A stretch of DNA of 64,000 nt from Chloroflexota bacterium. GTDB lineage: Bacteria > Chloroflexota > Dormibacteria > Dormibacterales > Dormibacteraceae. The translations under genes and the position numbers were made by a program. Within the stretch, counting starts at the first letter, position 1, and every line of letters starts with the position of its first letter. The stretch covers positions 1-64,000 of the forward strand of contig VBGP01000021.1 of the NCBI GenBank assembly GCA_005880795.1, in the 5' to 3' direction. Of this stretch, positions 40,537 through 54,105 are shown piece after piece. The notes under the pieces are model-generated. The model saw only the letters and a list, made by a program, of their open reading frames with translations, ran no database searches and was not told the origin of the DNA.

Positions 40537-41706
40537 ATGGCCCGAATCGCCCTGCCTTCGCTGGCCAACGGGCCCGCCGAATCCGCACATTCCGGCATCC
40601 GCGAGATCGCCAACGAGGCGCTGCGGACGCCGGGCGCGATCCGGCTCGACGTCGGGCAGCCCGACTTTCCCACTCCGCAGCACGTCAAAGACGCGGGTAA
40701 GCGTGCGATCGACGAGAACAAGACCTTCTACACGCACACCCAGGGGTTGATGTCGCTGCGGGAAAAGCTCGTCGACAAGCTGGACCGGGTCAACGGGATC
40801 AAGTCCTCGCCGGAGGCGATCGCGTGCGCGCCAGGTGGCGTGGGCGCGATCGCTGCGATGTTCGCCGCCGTCCTCGGGCAGGGCGATGAAGTCTTGCTCC
40901 CCGACCCTGGCTGGCCGAACTACCGGATGATGCTGCCCTGGCTCGGCGCCCGCCCATTGTTGTATCCCTGCCCGCCATCAGACGGATTTCAGCCCGACCT
41001 CGAGGCGCTGGCGGCATTGATCACGCCGCGTACGAGAGTCATGGTCGTCAACAGCCCCAACAATCCGACCGGCGCGGTCTATCCGGTCGCCACCATCGCG
41101 GCGATGATCGAGCTCGCCCAGCGCAACAACCTGTGGCTGCTCAGCGACGAGTGCTACGACCAGATCCTTCTGGACGGCAGCTGGACAAGCCCAGCCAGCC
41201 TTGCGCCGGACGACGCTCGTATCGCGACGGTTTTCACCTTCTCCAAGACCTATTCGATGACCGGCTGGCGCCTCGGTTACCTGGCCGGGTCTGTCGAGCT
41301 GGTGGACACCGCGACCAAGGTCCTCGAGTCGAACTCGTCCTGCGTATCGACGATCAGCCAGGTCGCGGCTGAGGCGGCGCTGGTGGGCCCGCAAGACTGC
41401 GTCGCCGAGATGGTCGGTGCCTACCGCCGGCGCCGGGACATCGTTGCCGGCATCCTCGAGGACGCCGAGCTGTTCATCGCCAAACCCACCGGAGCCTTCT
41501 ACATCATGGCCGACGTCTCACCCGCCGGAATGGCCTCCCGCGACCTGGCGTTCGCCCTCCTACGCGAGCGCGGCGTCAGCGTCGCCCCAGGGACGGCCTT
41601 CGGCCAGGTGGCCGGCGAGGCGGTCCGGATCAGCCTCGCCAGCTCGGACGCCGATCTCCGAGAGGGAGTTGGGCGGCTGGCCGAATTCGTACACACGCGT
41701 ACGTAA
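40537..41706 (+). CDS. PLP-dependent class I/II aminotransferase
   Basis: The 389-residue fold-type I enzyme has RLDVGQPDFPTPQHV at the N-terminus, NSPNNPTGAVYP (cofactor ring and substrate contacts), LWLLSDECYDQIL (Asp to pyridine N, Tyr to O3') and the Schiff-base Lys in FTFSKTYSMTGWRLGYLAG, then the C-terminal substrate Arg in AVRISLASS. It is most like aspartate or aromatic aminotransferases of subgroup I; the exact substrate is not readable. I chose ATG 40537, where the homologous part begins. It is divergent from dnaE with 47 bases between starts. Confidence 0.88.
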   Translation: MARIALPSLANGPAESAHSGIREIANEALRTPGAIRLDVGQPDFPTPQHVKDAGKRAIDENKTFYTHTQGLMSLREKLVDKLDRVNGIKSSPEAIACAPGGVGAIAAMFAAVLGQGDEVLLPDPGWPNYRMMLPWLGARPLLYPCPPSDGFQPDLEALAALITPRTRVMVVNSPNNPTGAVYPVATIAAMIELAQRNNLWLLSDECYDQILLDGSWTSPASLAPDDARIATVFTFSKTYSMTGWRLGYLAGSVELVDTATKVLESNSSCVSTISQVAAEAALVGPQDCVAEMVGAYRRRRDIVAGILEDAELFIAKPTGAFYIMADVSPAGMASRDLAFALLRERGVSVAPGTAFGQVAGEAVRISLASSDADLREGVGRLAEFVHTRT

Positions 41707-41782
41707 TCCCGCGCCGTTCGTTTATCCTGCCGAGGTTGATCTCGGGCGTAACCGTTCCCGCCTACGCTTCGTTTGGCCCGAT

Positions 41783-41887
41783 ATGCAGCTGCTGAGGCCG
41801 ATCCTGACGATGGTTGTCAGGTCGCTCGGCCCAGGGCGACTGCGCCTCGTCGTGGTCAAGTTCGCCCAGAAGCTCGACCGCCCCTAA
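41783..41887 (+). CDS. Possible 34-residue basic small protein
   Basis: In the 149-base gap after the aminotransferase, a plus-strand frame from ATG reads MQLLRPILTMVVRSLGPGRL, then RLVVVKFAQKLDRP. It is an amphipathic, basic peptide of third-position-GC-rich codons. It overlaps by 32 bases the 3' end of the opposite membrane-protein gene. There is no ribosome-binding site. Evidence is weak. Confidence 0.25.
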   Translation: MQLLRPILTMVVRSLGPGRLRLVVVKFAQKLDRP

Positions 41888-42503
41888 ACAGGTCGATCGC
41901 CGCGATCACCGCCCATATGGCGGCGAGGATCGTGAACAGGAACCCGAAGCCGATCGGGATCAGGGCCAAACCAAGTCCTCCCAGGACGACCGCGGACCAA
42001 CCGGTGGCGCGCCGGGCGGCCTGACGGGCAAGCGCCGCTCCCAACAGGAGAAGCGCGGCGGCGAGCAGCACGATGCCGGTCCATCCTCCCCAGTCGGCGG
42101 CGGCATGCGCCTGCAGCACAAGGGCTCGGAACTCCGGAGACTCAGGCGAGACTCCTTCGTCGAGGACCGCGCCCAGCGCGAACTGGAGGGATAGAAAGCC
42201 GACAAACACGGCAGCTGCGATCGCGGCCAGGTACCGCGCGAGGCGCGCCGCGCTTTCCGCGGCAGGCGGAAGCGTCATCGAGATGATCGCGATTCCGACA
42301 AACCACAGGAGCACCGCGACGGTCAGGGCCTTGCTGGCCAGGTCGAGCACCGCTCGGCCCGAGGGGTCGGCCAGGTAGACCCACAGGTTCGGCGCATTTG
42401 GTCCTTCCGCTCTGTACAGGGCGGCGACGCCTGTCACGAAGGCCGTGGCCGAAAGCAGGAACGATACGGCTCCGACACGAAGGAGGAAGGGGCCTGGACC
42501 CAC
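41856..42503 (-). CDS. Multi-pass membrane protein of unknown function
   Basis: The 215 residues have about five to six hydrophobic helices (VGAVSFLLSATAFVTGVAAL, ALTVAVLLWFVGIAIISMTL, LAAIAAAVFVGFLSLQFAL, GIVLLAAALLLLGAALA and a final pair). The loops are Ala- and Gly-rich with no catalytic motif. No family recognised. A family B palindromic element lies directly upstream, in the space before the methyltransferase gene. Confidence 0.65.
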   Translation of the reverse strand: MGPGPFLLRVGAVSFLLSATAFVTGVAALYRAEGPNAPNLWVYLADPSGRAVLDLASKALTVAVLLWFVGIAIISMTLPPAAESAARLARYLAAIAAAVFVGFLSLQFALGAVLDEGVSPESPEFRALVLQAHAAADWGGWTGIVLLAAALLLLGAALARQAARRATGWSAVVLGGLGLALIPIGFGFLFTILAAIWAVIAAIDLFRGGRASGRT

Positions 42504-42512
42504 GCTTCAGCT

Positions 42513-42562
42513 CCTCTTCCCCGCTCGCCGGGGAAGGTGGCGCGCAGCGCCGGATGGGGAGA
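42513..42562 (-). repeat. Dispersed bipartite palindromic element, family B, second copy
   Basis: Read on the minus strand it aligns over about 50 bases with 13125-13177: TCTCCCCATCCGGCGCTGCG, then a CTTCCCC/GGGGAAG hairpin. It fills the gap between the 42503 start and the 42572 stop. Confidence 0.7.
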
Positions 42563-42571
42563 CTCGCACCC

Positions 42572-43813
42572 TCAACTCCGCTCCAATAACGCCACCGACT
42601 CGATGTGATAGGTCTGCGGAAACATGTCCACGATCGCGGCGCGCCTGACCCGGTAGCCGCCCCGAACCAGGCCGACCAGGTCGCGCGCGTGAGTTGAGGG
42701 CTCACACGACACGTAGACGATTCGGTCCGCCCCCAGCCGGATCAGCTCCGCGAGCGCGGCCGGCTCGCAGCCGGCCCGAGGTGGATCCAGGATCACAGCC
42801 TGGTGCTGCCCCAGGCGGATACCGCGCAGCACGGTCTCGACCTTGCCCGGCAGGTACTCGATGCGGGCCGAGTTGATCCGCGCGTTGAGGCGCCCGAGCT
42901 GCACCGCGTGCGGGTTCTCCTCGATCGCGGTCACGCCCGCGCCGTCGCGCGCCACGGCCACCGAGATGGTGCCGATTCCGGCGTAAAGATCGAGCACGCG
43001 CTCGTCGGACTTCGCGGCCAGCATGTCGAGCGCGGTTCGATAGAGGACGAGCATCTGGCGGTAGTTGGTCTGCACAAACGTGTCGCTGCGGGCGCGGAAA
43101 GTCAGACCCCAGAACTCGAGCGACATCGTGTCGTCGAGCAGGGTCAGCTCCGGGAGCAGCTCAGCCACGCGGTGCGCGAACTCGTCGCGCGGCCACCTCG
43201 GCTCGCGGCCGCGAAACCGCAACCTCCAGAGCAACCCGCTCCCTCCTGGCTCGACGGTCACGAGCATGTTCTGCAGGCTGTCGAGGTGCATCTCGTTCGC
43301 CACCTGGGCGAACATCGGCAGCGCTCGCTCGATGCGCAGGTCGTGGATGAGGCAGCTGTCGATTGGAAGCACGGAATGAGACCGCATGCGGTGGAATCCG
43401 AACCTCCATCCCTCGGCGCCCGCCACCGCCTCGAACTCTCCCCGGATCCGGTAGCGCCAGGGTTCATCCATGCCGAGCACGGGGGTGTCCGGTGGCAGGC
43501 GCAGGCCGGCCCGTGCCCACGCTTCCTCGACCACCTGCTTTTTGAGCTCGAGCTGATACGCGTAATCAGCATGCTGGAGCTGGCATCCTCCGCACACGCC
43601 GAAGTAAGGGCACGGTGGGGACGCGCGGCGTGGCGACGGCTCGATCACGCGCGTGGTGGCAGCGACCGCGACCCCTCCCTGGCGTCCTCGCGGCTCGGCC
43701 TCCACGACCTCGCCGGGCAGCGCGTAGCTCACGAGCCAGACCTTGCCGTCCTCTCTGGCGACCGCGGCGCCGCCGTGGGCCGGCGAGGTGGGCTTGAGGA
43801 TCAGCGGCGCCAA
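42572..43813 (-). CDS. TrmA/RlmD-type RNA (uracil-5-)-methyltransferase
   Basis: The 413-residue enzyme has an N-terminal TRAM-like part, the iron-sulfur cysteines in SPPCPYFGVCGGCQLQHADY, the SAM site in VLDLYAGIGTISVAVARDG, DPPRAGCEPAALAEL and the catalytic nucleophile Cys in IVYVSCEPSTHARDL. It makes 5-methyluridine in 23S rRNA or tRNA; which target cannot be decided. The start is TTG at 43811-43813, inside the end of the PHP phosphatase gene (13-base overlap), so the two are co-transcribed. Confidence 0.9.
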   Translation of the reverse strand: MAPLILKPTSPAHGGAAVAREDGKVWLVSYALPGEVVEAEPRGRQGGVAVAATTRVIEPSPRRASPPCPYFGVCGGCQLQHADYAYQLELKKQVVEEAWARAGLRLPPDTPVLGMDEPWRYRIRGEFEAVAGAEGWRFGFHRMRSHSVLPIDSCLIHDLRIERALPMFAQVANEMHLDSLQNMLVTVEPGGSGLLWRLRFRGREPRWPRDEFAHRVAELLPELTLLDDTMSLEFWGLTFRARSDTFVQTNYRQMLVLYRTALDMLAAKSDERVLDLYAGIGTISVAVARDGAGVTAIEENPHAVQLGRLNARINSARIEYLPGKVETVLRGIRLGQHQAVILDPPRAGCEPAALAELIRLGADRIVYVSCEPSTHARDLVGLVRGGYRVRRAAIVDMFPQTYHIESVALLERS

Positions 43814-44592
43814 AGCGAGACCGGGTCGCGCGCCGGCTTGAAGCCCGCGGACTCGACCATCTGGGTGGCGATCCGGAAGCCCTCCCCCACCTTGTCGGGC
43901 TGGTGGGCGTCGCTCCCGTACTGCACCGCCTGGCCGCCGAGCTCACGCCACCACCGAACGACCGTCAGGTCCGGGCAAAGGGTGTGGCCGCGGGTGGTGT
44001 TCACCTCGAGGACGCGTCCAGTCCGGGCGGCCGCGCTGAGGATGGCTCGGATCTCCGCCTCGTAGTCCTTTTCCTCGTAGGGCGCCACGCCGTCGAGCCA
44101 GTACCGCTTGGGATAGTCGAGGTGGGCCAGGGTTTCGAACGCCTGGCCGCTGTCCACCATGGCCAGGAGCTCGCGGAAGTACTCGCGCACCGCGGCGGGA
44201 AAGTCGATGCCCTCTTTCTTGCGAAACTGGCTCGCGTCGAGCATCCCGCCGTCGAGGCGGATGCAGTGAATCGATCCCAGCACCTGGTCCAGCGGTCCGG
44301 CGGCGAGCACGGCTGCCGTCTCCTCGGGAAACCAGTGCGGCTCGCCCAGCTCCACCCCGGTGAGGATCCGTAGGCCGCTGAACTTGGCGCGGCACCGCTC
44401 GATCGAGTCGAAGTAGCCGTCGAGGTCGACGGAGTGCTGACCCTCGTGCACGATCGCCCAGTCGGCGTGCTCGGTGAAGGCAAGTGCGGGAAGGCCGAGC
44501 TCGAGTGCGCGCTCGCAGCTCTGTTCCATCGAGCCGCGCGGGGCGTCCCACGACCACTCGGTGTGCACGTGGAGATCGGGAGGGAGGGCCAC
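43801..44592 (-). CDS. PHP-family phosphatase, histidinol-phosphatase-like
   Basis: The 263-residue PHP protein starts MALPPDLHVHTEWSWDAP (metal-binding His-x-His), with ALAFTEHADW, a middle LGSIHCIRLDGG and the C-terminal YGSDAHQPDKVGEGF. These are the metal ligands of PHP phosphoesterases of the HisK/YcdX type. Hydrolysis of histidinol phosphate is the best guess; no his genes are nearby. A -10 box TAGCCT 6 bases before the GTG suggests a leaderless start. Confidence 0.82.
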   Translation of the reverse strand: MALPPDLHVHTEWSWDAPRGSMEQSCERALELGLPALAFTEHADWAIVHEGQHSVDLDGYFDSIERCRAKFSGLRILTGVELGEPHWFPEETAAVLAAGPLDQVLGSIHCIRLDGGMLDASQFRKKEGIDFPAAVREYFRELLAMVDSGQAFETLAHLDYPKRYWLDGVAPYEEKDYEAEIRAILSAAARTGRVLEVNTTRGHTLCPDLTVVRWWRELGGQAVQYGSDAHQPDKVGEGFRIATQMVESAGFKPARDPVSLWRR

Positions 44593-44598
44593 CTTGTA

Positions 44599-44608
44599 AG
44601 GCTACAAT
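44599..44608. promoter_or_regulatory. Two overlapping divergent -10 boxes in a 24-base intergenic region
   Basis: Minus TAGCCT (44604-44599) is 6 bases from the GTG at 44592; plus TACAAT (44603-44608) is 8 bases from the GTG at 44617. Both transcripts would be leaderless. Confidence 0.5.
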
Positions 44609-44616
44609 CCGACTCC

Positions 44617-44937
44617 GTGGGGTACGTGGCGGAGGGGTTCGCCTATGTCTTCGGCACCGTGCTGATCGGGGCGGGGCTGTACCTGGTGATGCGGGGCACG
44701 TTTCCCGCCTGGTGGCGGCGACGGCTCATGTGGCCGCTGGTCCGGGTGACCCCAACCGTGTCCCACCTGCAGGGCTGGGCCGCCATAGGCCTCGGCGTCT
44801 CAGTCCTGGCGATCGTCTTCACGACAGTTGCCCCGGAGGTTGTCGCTGGGCTTCTGGTGGTGCTTGCGCTGGCCGCCTACGTCGTCGGGCTGGCGCTGTT
44901 CGTCTTCAGCACCTGGCTGTCCCGCCGCCCGGCCTAG
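44617..44937 (+). CDS. Small three-helix membrane protein
   Basis: The 106 residues start at GTG with no Shine-Dalgarno site. Three hydrophobic helices ([58 protein letters not shown]) flank a basic loop ([20 protein letters not shown]). No family recognised. It converges on gatB with a 4-base overlap of stops and is divergent from the PHP gene by only 24 bases. Confidence 0.65.
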   Translation: MGYVAEGFAYVFGTVLIGAGLYLVMRGTFPAWWRRRLMWPLVRVTPTVSHLQGWAAIGLGVSVLAIVFTTVAPEVVAGLLVVLALAAYVVGLALFVFSTWLSRRPA

Positions 44938-46331
44938 GCAAGCAGTTTCAGCAGCAGCTCGTTCGCGACCTTCGGGTTGGCCTGGGGGGCGCGCTTGCGC
45001 AGGTCAGCCATCAGTGCCTGCATGGCCTGCTTCTTCCCTGAGCGGTAGTCAGCGGCCGCCTTGGGGTTGGCGTCGATCACCGCCTCGGCCAGCACGCGGA
45101 GCTCTGAGGGGTCGCTGACCTGCGAGTAGCCGTGCTCGGCGACTATCTCCGCAGGCGTGCGCCCGGTCTCGACCGACTCGAGGTGGACCTCTCGCGCCTG
45201 GTCGCGCGTCACAGCGCCCTGCTGCAAGAGGTCGATGAGCTCCGCGAGGTATTCCCCCGACATCAGCTTGCCGGTGGGCGCGACCTCGTTGACGATCCAG
45301 TTCGCTGTGGCCAACGCGGGCGCGCCTTTCGCAACGGCCGTTTCATAGAGGTCGGCGAGGTCCCGATCCGCCCCGATCACCGCGACCTGAGCCGCCGGCA
45401 GCTGGTCGAGCAGCCTGGCCCGGCGCACGCTGGGCAGCTCGGGTAGCGCGCGCCGTAGCTCCTCGATCCACGCTCGGTCCAGCTCGAGCGGCGGGATGTC
45501 CGGCTCCGGGAAGTACCGATAGTCCTCGGCGAACTCCTTGCTCCGCTGCGAGAAGGTGCGCTGCTCGGTCTCATCCCAGCCGCGCGTCTCCTGCACCACC
45601 GCCCTTCCTGACTCCAGGGCCTGCTGCTGGCGGTCGACCTCATAAAGGATCGCGCGATGCAGCGCGCGAAACGAGTTGATGTTCTTGAGCTCGGTTTTCA
45701 CGCCGAGCTCTTGCGATCCCACGCGGCGGATCGAAATGTTGGGTTCCGCCCGCAGCTGGCCCTTCTCCATGTCCGCTTCCGAAGCGCCGATCGCGCGCAG
45801 CAGCGCGCGCAGCTCCATCGCGTAGTCGCGAGCTTGATCGGCTGAGCGCAGGTCCGGCTCGCTGACGATCTCCATCAGCGGAACACCCGCGCGATTCAGG
45901 TCGACGTACGACTCCGACGCCTTGTGGAGCTTGTCGCCGGCGTGGATGAGCTTGCCGGTGTCCTCTTCCAGGTGCACGCGACGGATGCGCACCCTGCTCG
46001 CACCGACCTCGAGATAGCCGTTCACGCTCATCGGAAGGTCGTACTGGCTGATCTGGTAGCCCTTGGGCAGGTCGGGATACATGTAGTTCTTGCGGTCGAA
46101 CTTCGTGTGCTGCGGGATCTCGCAGCTCAGGGCGAGTGCGGTCTTGATGCACGCTTCGACAGCGGCTTTGTTCGGCACCGGCAAGACGCCCGGCATGCCG
46201 AGGCAGATCTCGCACACGTGTGTGTTGGGCGGTTCGTTGAGACCCGCGATCGAGCAGCCGCAGAACATCTTCGATTTCGTCTTCGGCTGGACGTGCACCT
46301 CCATGCCGATGACAACTTCCCAGCTAGACAA
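44934..46331 (-). CDS. gatB: Asp/Glu-tRNA amidotransferase subunit B
   Basis: The 465-residue GatB starts [20 protein letters not shown] (family signature V-x-I-G-x-E-x-H), with CGCSIAG and [16 protein letters not shown] around the zinc-like Cys cluster, and ends in the YqeY-like tRNA-binding tail ([20 protein letters not shown]). It phosphorylates tRNA-bound Glu or Asp and binds the tRNA in GatCAB, allowing Gln or Asn insertion without GlnRS or AsnRS. It overlaps gatA by 8 bases in the gatC-gatA-gatB operon. Confidence 0.95.
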   Translation of the reverse strand: MSSWEVVIGMEVHVQPKTKSKMFCGCSIAGLNEPPNTHVCEICLGMPGVLPVPNKAAVEACIKTALALSCEIPQHTKFDRKNYMYPDLPKGYQISQYDLPMSVNGYLEVGASRVRIRRVHLEEDTGKLIHAGDKLHKASESYVDLNRAGVPLMEIVSEPDLRSADQARDYAMELRALLRAIGASEADMEKGQLRAEPNISIRRVGSQELGVKTELKNINSFRALHRAILYEVDRQQQALESGRAVVQETRGWDETEQRTFSQRSKEFAEDYRYFPEPDIPPLELDRAWIEELRRALPELPSVRRARLLDQLPAAQVAVIGADRDLADLYETAVAKGAPALATANWIVNEVAPTGKLMSGEYLAELIDLLQQGAVTRDQAREVHLESVETGRTPAEIVAEHGYSQVSDPSELRVLAEAVIDANPKAAADYRSGKKQAMQALMADLRKRAPQANPKVANELLLKLLA

Positions 46332-47793
46332 CCCCAGCCACCTCGGCTTTCATCTCGCTCGCCTCTTCGTACGCTCGCGCGACGCGGAGGACTACGTTCT
46401 CGCCCCACTGCGGGCCGAGCACCTGCAGACCGACCGGCAACCCGTCAGCCGTTCCACAGGGGACGCTGATCCCCGGCAGCCCCGCAAGGTTGCCGCCCAG
46501 TGTCAGCACGTCGCACAGGTACATCGAGAGCGGGTCTTGCGTCTTGGCCCCGATGGGAAAGGCGACGGTCGGCGAGGTGGCGCTGACGATGGCGTCGCAC
46601 TTCTGGAACGCCTGGTCGAAGTCGCGCTTGATCAAGGTCCGCACTTTTTGCGCCTTGAGGTAGTAGGCGTCGTAGTACCCGCTCGACAGCGCGTATGTCC
46701 CCAACATCACGCGCCGTCGCACCTCGGTGCCGAACCCGTTGCGCCTTGTCTGCAGGTATTCCTCGGTGATGTTCGGGGCGTCGATCTCGGAGAGGCCGTA
46801 CCTCACGCCGTCGAAGCGCGCCAGGTTGGAGGAGCACTCGGCCGGCGCGATGATGTAGTACGCGGCCAGTCCGTAGTCGGTGTGCGGCAGCGAGACGTCG
46901 ACGATCTCCGCGCCCGCCTGACGCAGGATGAACAGGGCCGCGTCGATCGCATCCTTCACGCCCGGCTCGATCCCCTTCACGTCGTAGTACTCGCGCGGCA
47001 CGCCGAGCCGCATGCCTTTCACGCCGGCGCCGAAGTTGTTCAGAACCTCCATCCCCGGACGGTCGGAAGACGTCGCGTCGAGCGGGTCGAGTCCGCTCAT
47101 CAGCGAGAGGACGATCGCGGCGTCGTCGACCGAGCGCGCGAAGGGACCGATCTGGTCGAGGCTCGACGCAAAGGCGATCAGGCCGTAACGGCTGACACGG
47201 CCGTAGGTCGGTTTCATCCCGACCACACCGCACAGCGCGGCAGGCTGCCGGATCGATCCACCGGTGTCCGTGCCGAGCGCGATCATCGCCTCGCCCGAGG
47301 CCACGGCGGCGGCGCTGCCTCCCGAACTCCCGCCCGGGACGCGCTGCAGGTCCCACGGGTTGCGGGTCGGAAAGTAGCCGGAGTTCTCGGTCGAGCTGCC
47401 CATCGCGAACTCGTCGCAGTTGGTGACGCCGAGCATCACGGCTCCGGCTTCAAAAAGGCGCCCCACCGCGGTTCCGGTGTAGGGCGGTTTGAAACCGCGG
47501 AGGATCTGCGAACCGGCGGTCGTCTCCACACCGCGCACGCACAACACATCTTTCACCGCAAGCGGAATGCCGGCCAGCGCCGGCGCGTCGCCCTGCCTGA
47601 TCCGGCGATCGGCCTCCTCCGCCTGCTTCTCCCACAGCTCAGGCGTGAAACGGAGGTAAGCCTTGACGTGCTTGTCGAGGCGTTCGATTCGGTCGACGTG
47701 TGCGGTCACCAGGTCGGCGGACGAGATCGAACCGAGTCGGAGCAGCCGCGATGCTTCGGTGATCGTCAGCCGGGTGAGATCGTCGGAGGTCAA
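46324..47793 (-). CDS. gatA: Asp/Glu-tRNA amidotransferase subunit A
   Basis: The 489-residue amidase has the signature Lys in [13 protein letters not shown], the Gly/Ser motif [18 protein letters not shown] and the nucleophile Ser in [19 protein letters not shown]. It releases ammonia from Gln for the transamidation in GatCAB. The start is TTG at 47791-47793, overlapping the gatC stop as TTGA, so gatC and gatA are translationally coupled. Confidence 0.95.
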   Translation of the reverse strand: MTSDDLTRLTITEASRLLRLGSISSADLVTAHVDRIERLDKHVKAYLRFTPELWEKQAEEADRRIRQGDAPALAGIPLAVKDVLCVRGVETTAGSQILRGFKPPYTGTAVGRLFEAGAVMLGVTNCDEFAMGSSTENSGYFPTRNPWDLQRVPGGSSGGSAAAVASGEAMIALGTDTGGSIRQPAALCGVVGMKPTYGRVSRYGLIAFASSLDQIGPFARSVDDAAIVLSLMSGLDPLDATSSDRPGMEVLNNFGAGVKGMRLGVPREYYDVKGIEPGVKDAIDAALFILRQAGAEIVDVSLPHTDYGLAAYYIIAPAECSSNLARFDGVRYGLSEIDAPNITEEYLQTRRNGFGTEVRRRVMLGTYALSSGYYDAYYLKAQKVRTLIKRDFDQAFQKCDAIVSATSPTVAFPIGAKTQDPLSMYLCDVLTLGGNLAGLPGISVPCGTADGLPVGLQVLGPQWGENVVLRVARAYEEASEMKAEVAGVV

Positions 47794-48083
47794 GTCTCTT
47801 CCTGGATGGCGGGCACGCGGAAGAACCCGTTGACCGGAGCGGGAGCGTTGGCGAGCGCCTCCTCCTGGCTCAGACAGGGACGCGGCTCGTCATCGCGCAG
47901 CCTGCTCGCCACCGCGACGACCTGCGCGGTCGGCGGGATGTCCTCCGTGTCGAGCTGCTGCAGCCGGTCGATGTGGCCGAGGATGCCGCTCAGCTGGTCG
48001 GCGTAGAACTCCTCATCGCCTGGCTCGAGGCCGAGCCGCGCGAGCATGGCGACATGGCGGACTTCTTCTTTCGAAAGCGGCAT
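47790..48083 (-). CDS. gatC: Asp/Glu-tRNA amidotransferase subunit C
   Basis: The 97-residue protein starts MPLSKEEVRHVAMLARLGLE and continues with LSGILGHIDRLQQLDTEDIPPTAQ and a final [14 protein letters not shown], the GatC pattern that wraps around and stabilises GatA. It is the first gene of gatCAB. The upstream region contains two 16-base direct repeats, one within a 20-base palindrome (48145-48208). Confidence 0.93.
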   Translation of the reverse strand: MPLSKEEVRHVAMLARLGLEPGDEEFYADQLSGILGHIDRLQQLDTEDIPPTAQVVAVASRLRDDEPRPCLSQEEALANAPAPVNGFFRVPAIQEET

Positions 48084-48144
48084 CGAAATCTAGTGTCCCG
48101 CACCGGAGGACCCAGGCGTCACGCCGAGCGCGAGGTCCCATGCA

Positions 48145-48208
48145 CTCGGATAGTCCGGACGAAGCCGCACGAAGTCCACAGCCAACCTCGGATAGTCCGG
48201 ACTATCCG
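48145..48208. repeat. Direct repeats and palindrome upstream of gatCAB
   Basis: CTCGGATAGTCCGGAC occurs at 48145-48160 and 48187-48202. The second copy extends to a perfect palindrome CGGATAGTCCGGACTATCCG (48189-48208). CCTCGGATAGTC also occurs in the dnaE/aminotransferase promoter region at 40514-40525. Confidence 0.65.
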
Positions 48209-48233
48209 GGGTGAGGCAGTCGGCCGGCCGCTT

Positions 48234-52820
<4,587 letters not shown>

Positions 52821-52829
52821 GGAGAATCG

Positions 52830-52835
52830 AGTTTA
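52830..52835 (-). promoter_or_regulatory. -10 box of pcrA (leaderless)
   Basis: TAAACT on the minus strand ends 9 bases before the GTG at 52820. The divergent cyclase gene starts 31-40 bases away. Confidence 0.4.
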
Positions 52836-52866
52836 GCGGTGGCTGGAAAAGCCACATCCGGCCGTT

Positions 52867-54063
52867 ATGCTCCACATGGCTTTGGCTCGCGAAATCGATC
52901 TCGGCATGCGTGATCACCTTCTTTACGAGCTCGCCCGCGACCTCAGCTCATCCCTGGAGCTCGACGTGGTGCTCGAGAAGGTCATGGACCGGGTGATCAC
53001 ATTGATGAAGGCCGCCCGTGGCTTCATCGTGCTGATCGACCCCGTCGACGGCAGCCTCTCGGTCCAGATGTCGAGCGGCGAGGCCGACCCCGAGAAGGCC
53101 CGTCAGTTCCTCGGCTCGCGGACGGTCATCGAGCAGGTCGTGAGGACGGGCCAGGCTGTGGTCTCGACCGACGCCAGCCTGGACGACCGCTTCAAGGGCC
53201 AGCAGTCGGTGATCCTTCAGAACCTACGGTCGATCATCGCGGTGCCGCTTGTCACCAAGGGCAAGGTCATCGGCGCCGTCTACGTCGACAGCCCGTTCCG
53301 CGCTGCCATCTTCGAGGAGAAGGACAAGGAGCTCCTGCAGGCGATCTCCGACCTGGCGGCCATCGCGATCGACAACGCGCGCCAGTACGAGCGGTCGGAG
53401 TTTCTGCGCGAGCTGTTCGAGGCTCACGTCAACAAGCAGGTCACCGACTACGTGATCAGGCGTTCGGACCGGACGCTGCGGTTCCTGCCCGGCGAGCGGC
53501 GCCAGGTGACCATGCTCAACTCCGACATCGCGGGGTTCTCAACCCTGTCGCAGAGCATGGAGGCCGAGGAGCTGGTCCGCTTCCTGAACGACTACTTCCA
53601 GCGAATGATCCGGGTCGTCCTGGACCATGGCGGCAACATCGATAAGTTCCAAGGCGACGGCATGCTGGTCGTCTTCGGAGCCCCGAACCCGATGGACGAC
53701 CACGCCGAGCGGGCGCTGCACGCCGCGCTGGCCATGGTGCATGAGGTCGACCGATTCAACCGCGAGCAGATCGGCTCCGGCAAGCCTGCGATCGCCGTCG
53801 GGATGGGCCTCGACACGGGCGACGTGGTGGCGGGTCACGTCGGATCCGACGACCGCATGGAGTTCACGCTGATCGGCGTGCCGGTGAACAACAGCGCCTA
53901 CCTGTCCAAGGTCCGGCCGGCCCGGGTCCTGATGTCGGAAACGACTCGAGCCCGGCTGCCGAATGGAATCACGGTCGCGGACTACGAGCCGATGGTCCTG
54001 AAAGGCGGAAAAATGCCGCAGCCGATCTTCGAGCTAGCAATCAGCGTCACAACAGCTGAATAG
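52867..54063 (+). CDS. GAF-domain class III adenylate/guanylate cyclase
   Basis: The 398 residues have an N-terminal GAF domain (about 20-180, including LMKAARGFIVLIDPVDGSLS and SIIAVPLVTKGKVIGAVYVD), a helical linker (about 180-215) and a class III cyclase domain (about 215-390). Metal-binding Asp residues appear in MLNSDIAGFSTLSQ and FQGDGMLVVFGAP; the end VPVNNSAYLSKVRPARVLMS fits the family. It makes cAMP or cGMP in response to a ligand bound by GAF. The start may be ATG 52867 or ATG 52876; neither has a Shine-Dalgarno site. It is followed by a family A palindrome. Confidence 0.87.
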   Translation: MLHMALAREIDLGMRDHLLYELARDLSSSLELDVVLEKVMDRVITLMKAARGFIVLIDPVDGSLSVQMSSGEADPEKARQFLGSRTVIEQVVRTGQAVVSTDASLDDRFKGQQSVILQNLRSIIAVPLVTKGKVIGAVYVDSPFRAAIFEEKDKELLQAISDLAAIAIDNARQYERSEFLRELFEAHVNKQVTDYVIRRSDRTLRFLPGERRQVTMLNSDIAGFSTLSQSMEAEELVRFLNDYFQRMIRVVLDHGGNIDKFQGDGMLVVFGAPNPMDDHAERALHAALAMVHEVDRFNREQIGSGKPAIAVGMGLDTGDVVAGHVGSDDRMEFTLIGVPVNNSAYLSKVRPARVLMSETTRARLPNGITVADYEPMVLKGGKMPQPIFELAISVTTAE

Positions 54064-54067
54064 ATTT

Positions 54068-54090
54068 CCCTCTCCCCCCAGGGGAGAGGG
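54068..54090 (+). repeat. Dispersed palindromic element, family A, after cyclase gene
   Basis: CCCTCTCCCC-CCA-GGGGAGAGGG, arms identical to the dnaE copy, followed by GGGTGGGTG. It lies between convergent stops and could act as a terminator. Confidence 0.75.
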
Positions 54091-54105
54091 GGGTGGGTGT
54101 GCTTT

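Noticed and set aside
46090-48006. A 638-codon plus-strand open frame
   Set aside because: Antisense to gatB, gatA and gatC, which are unmistakable; composition is that of a shadow frame.
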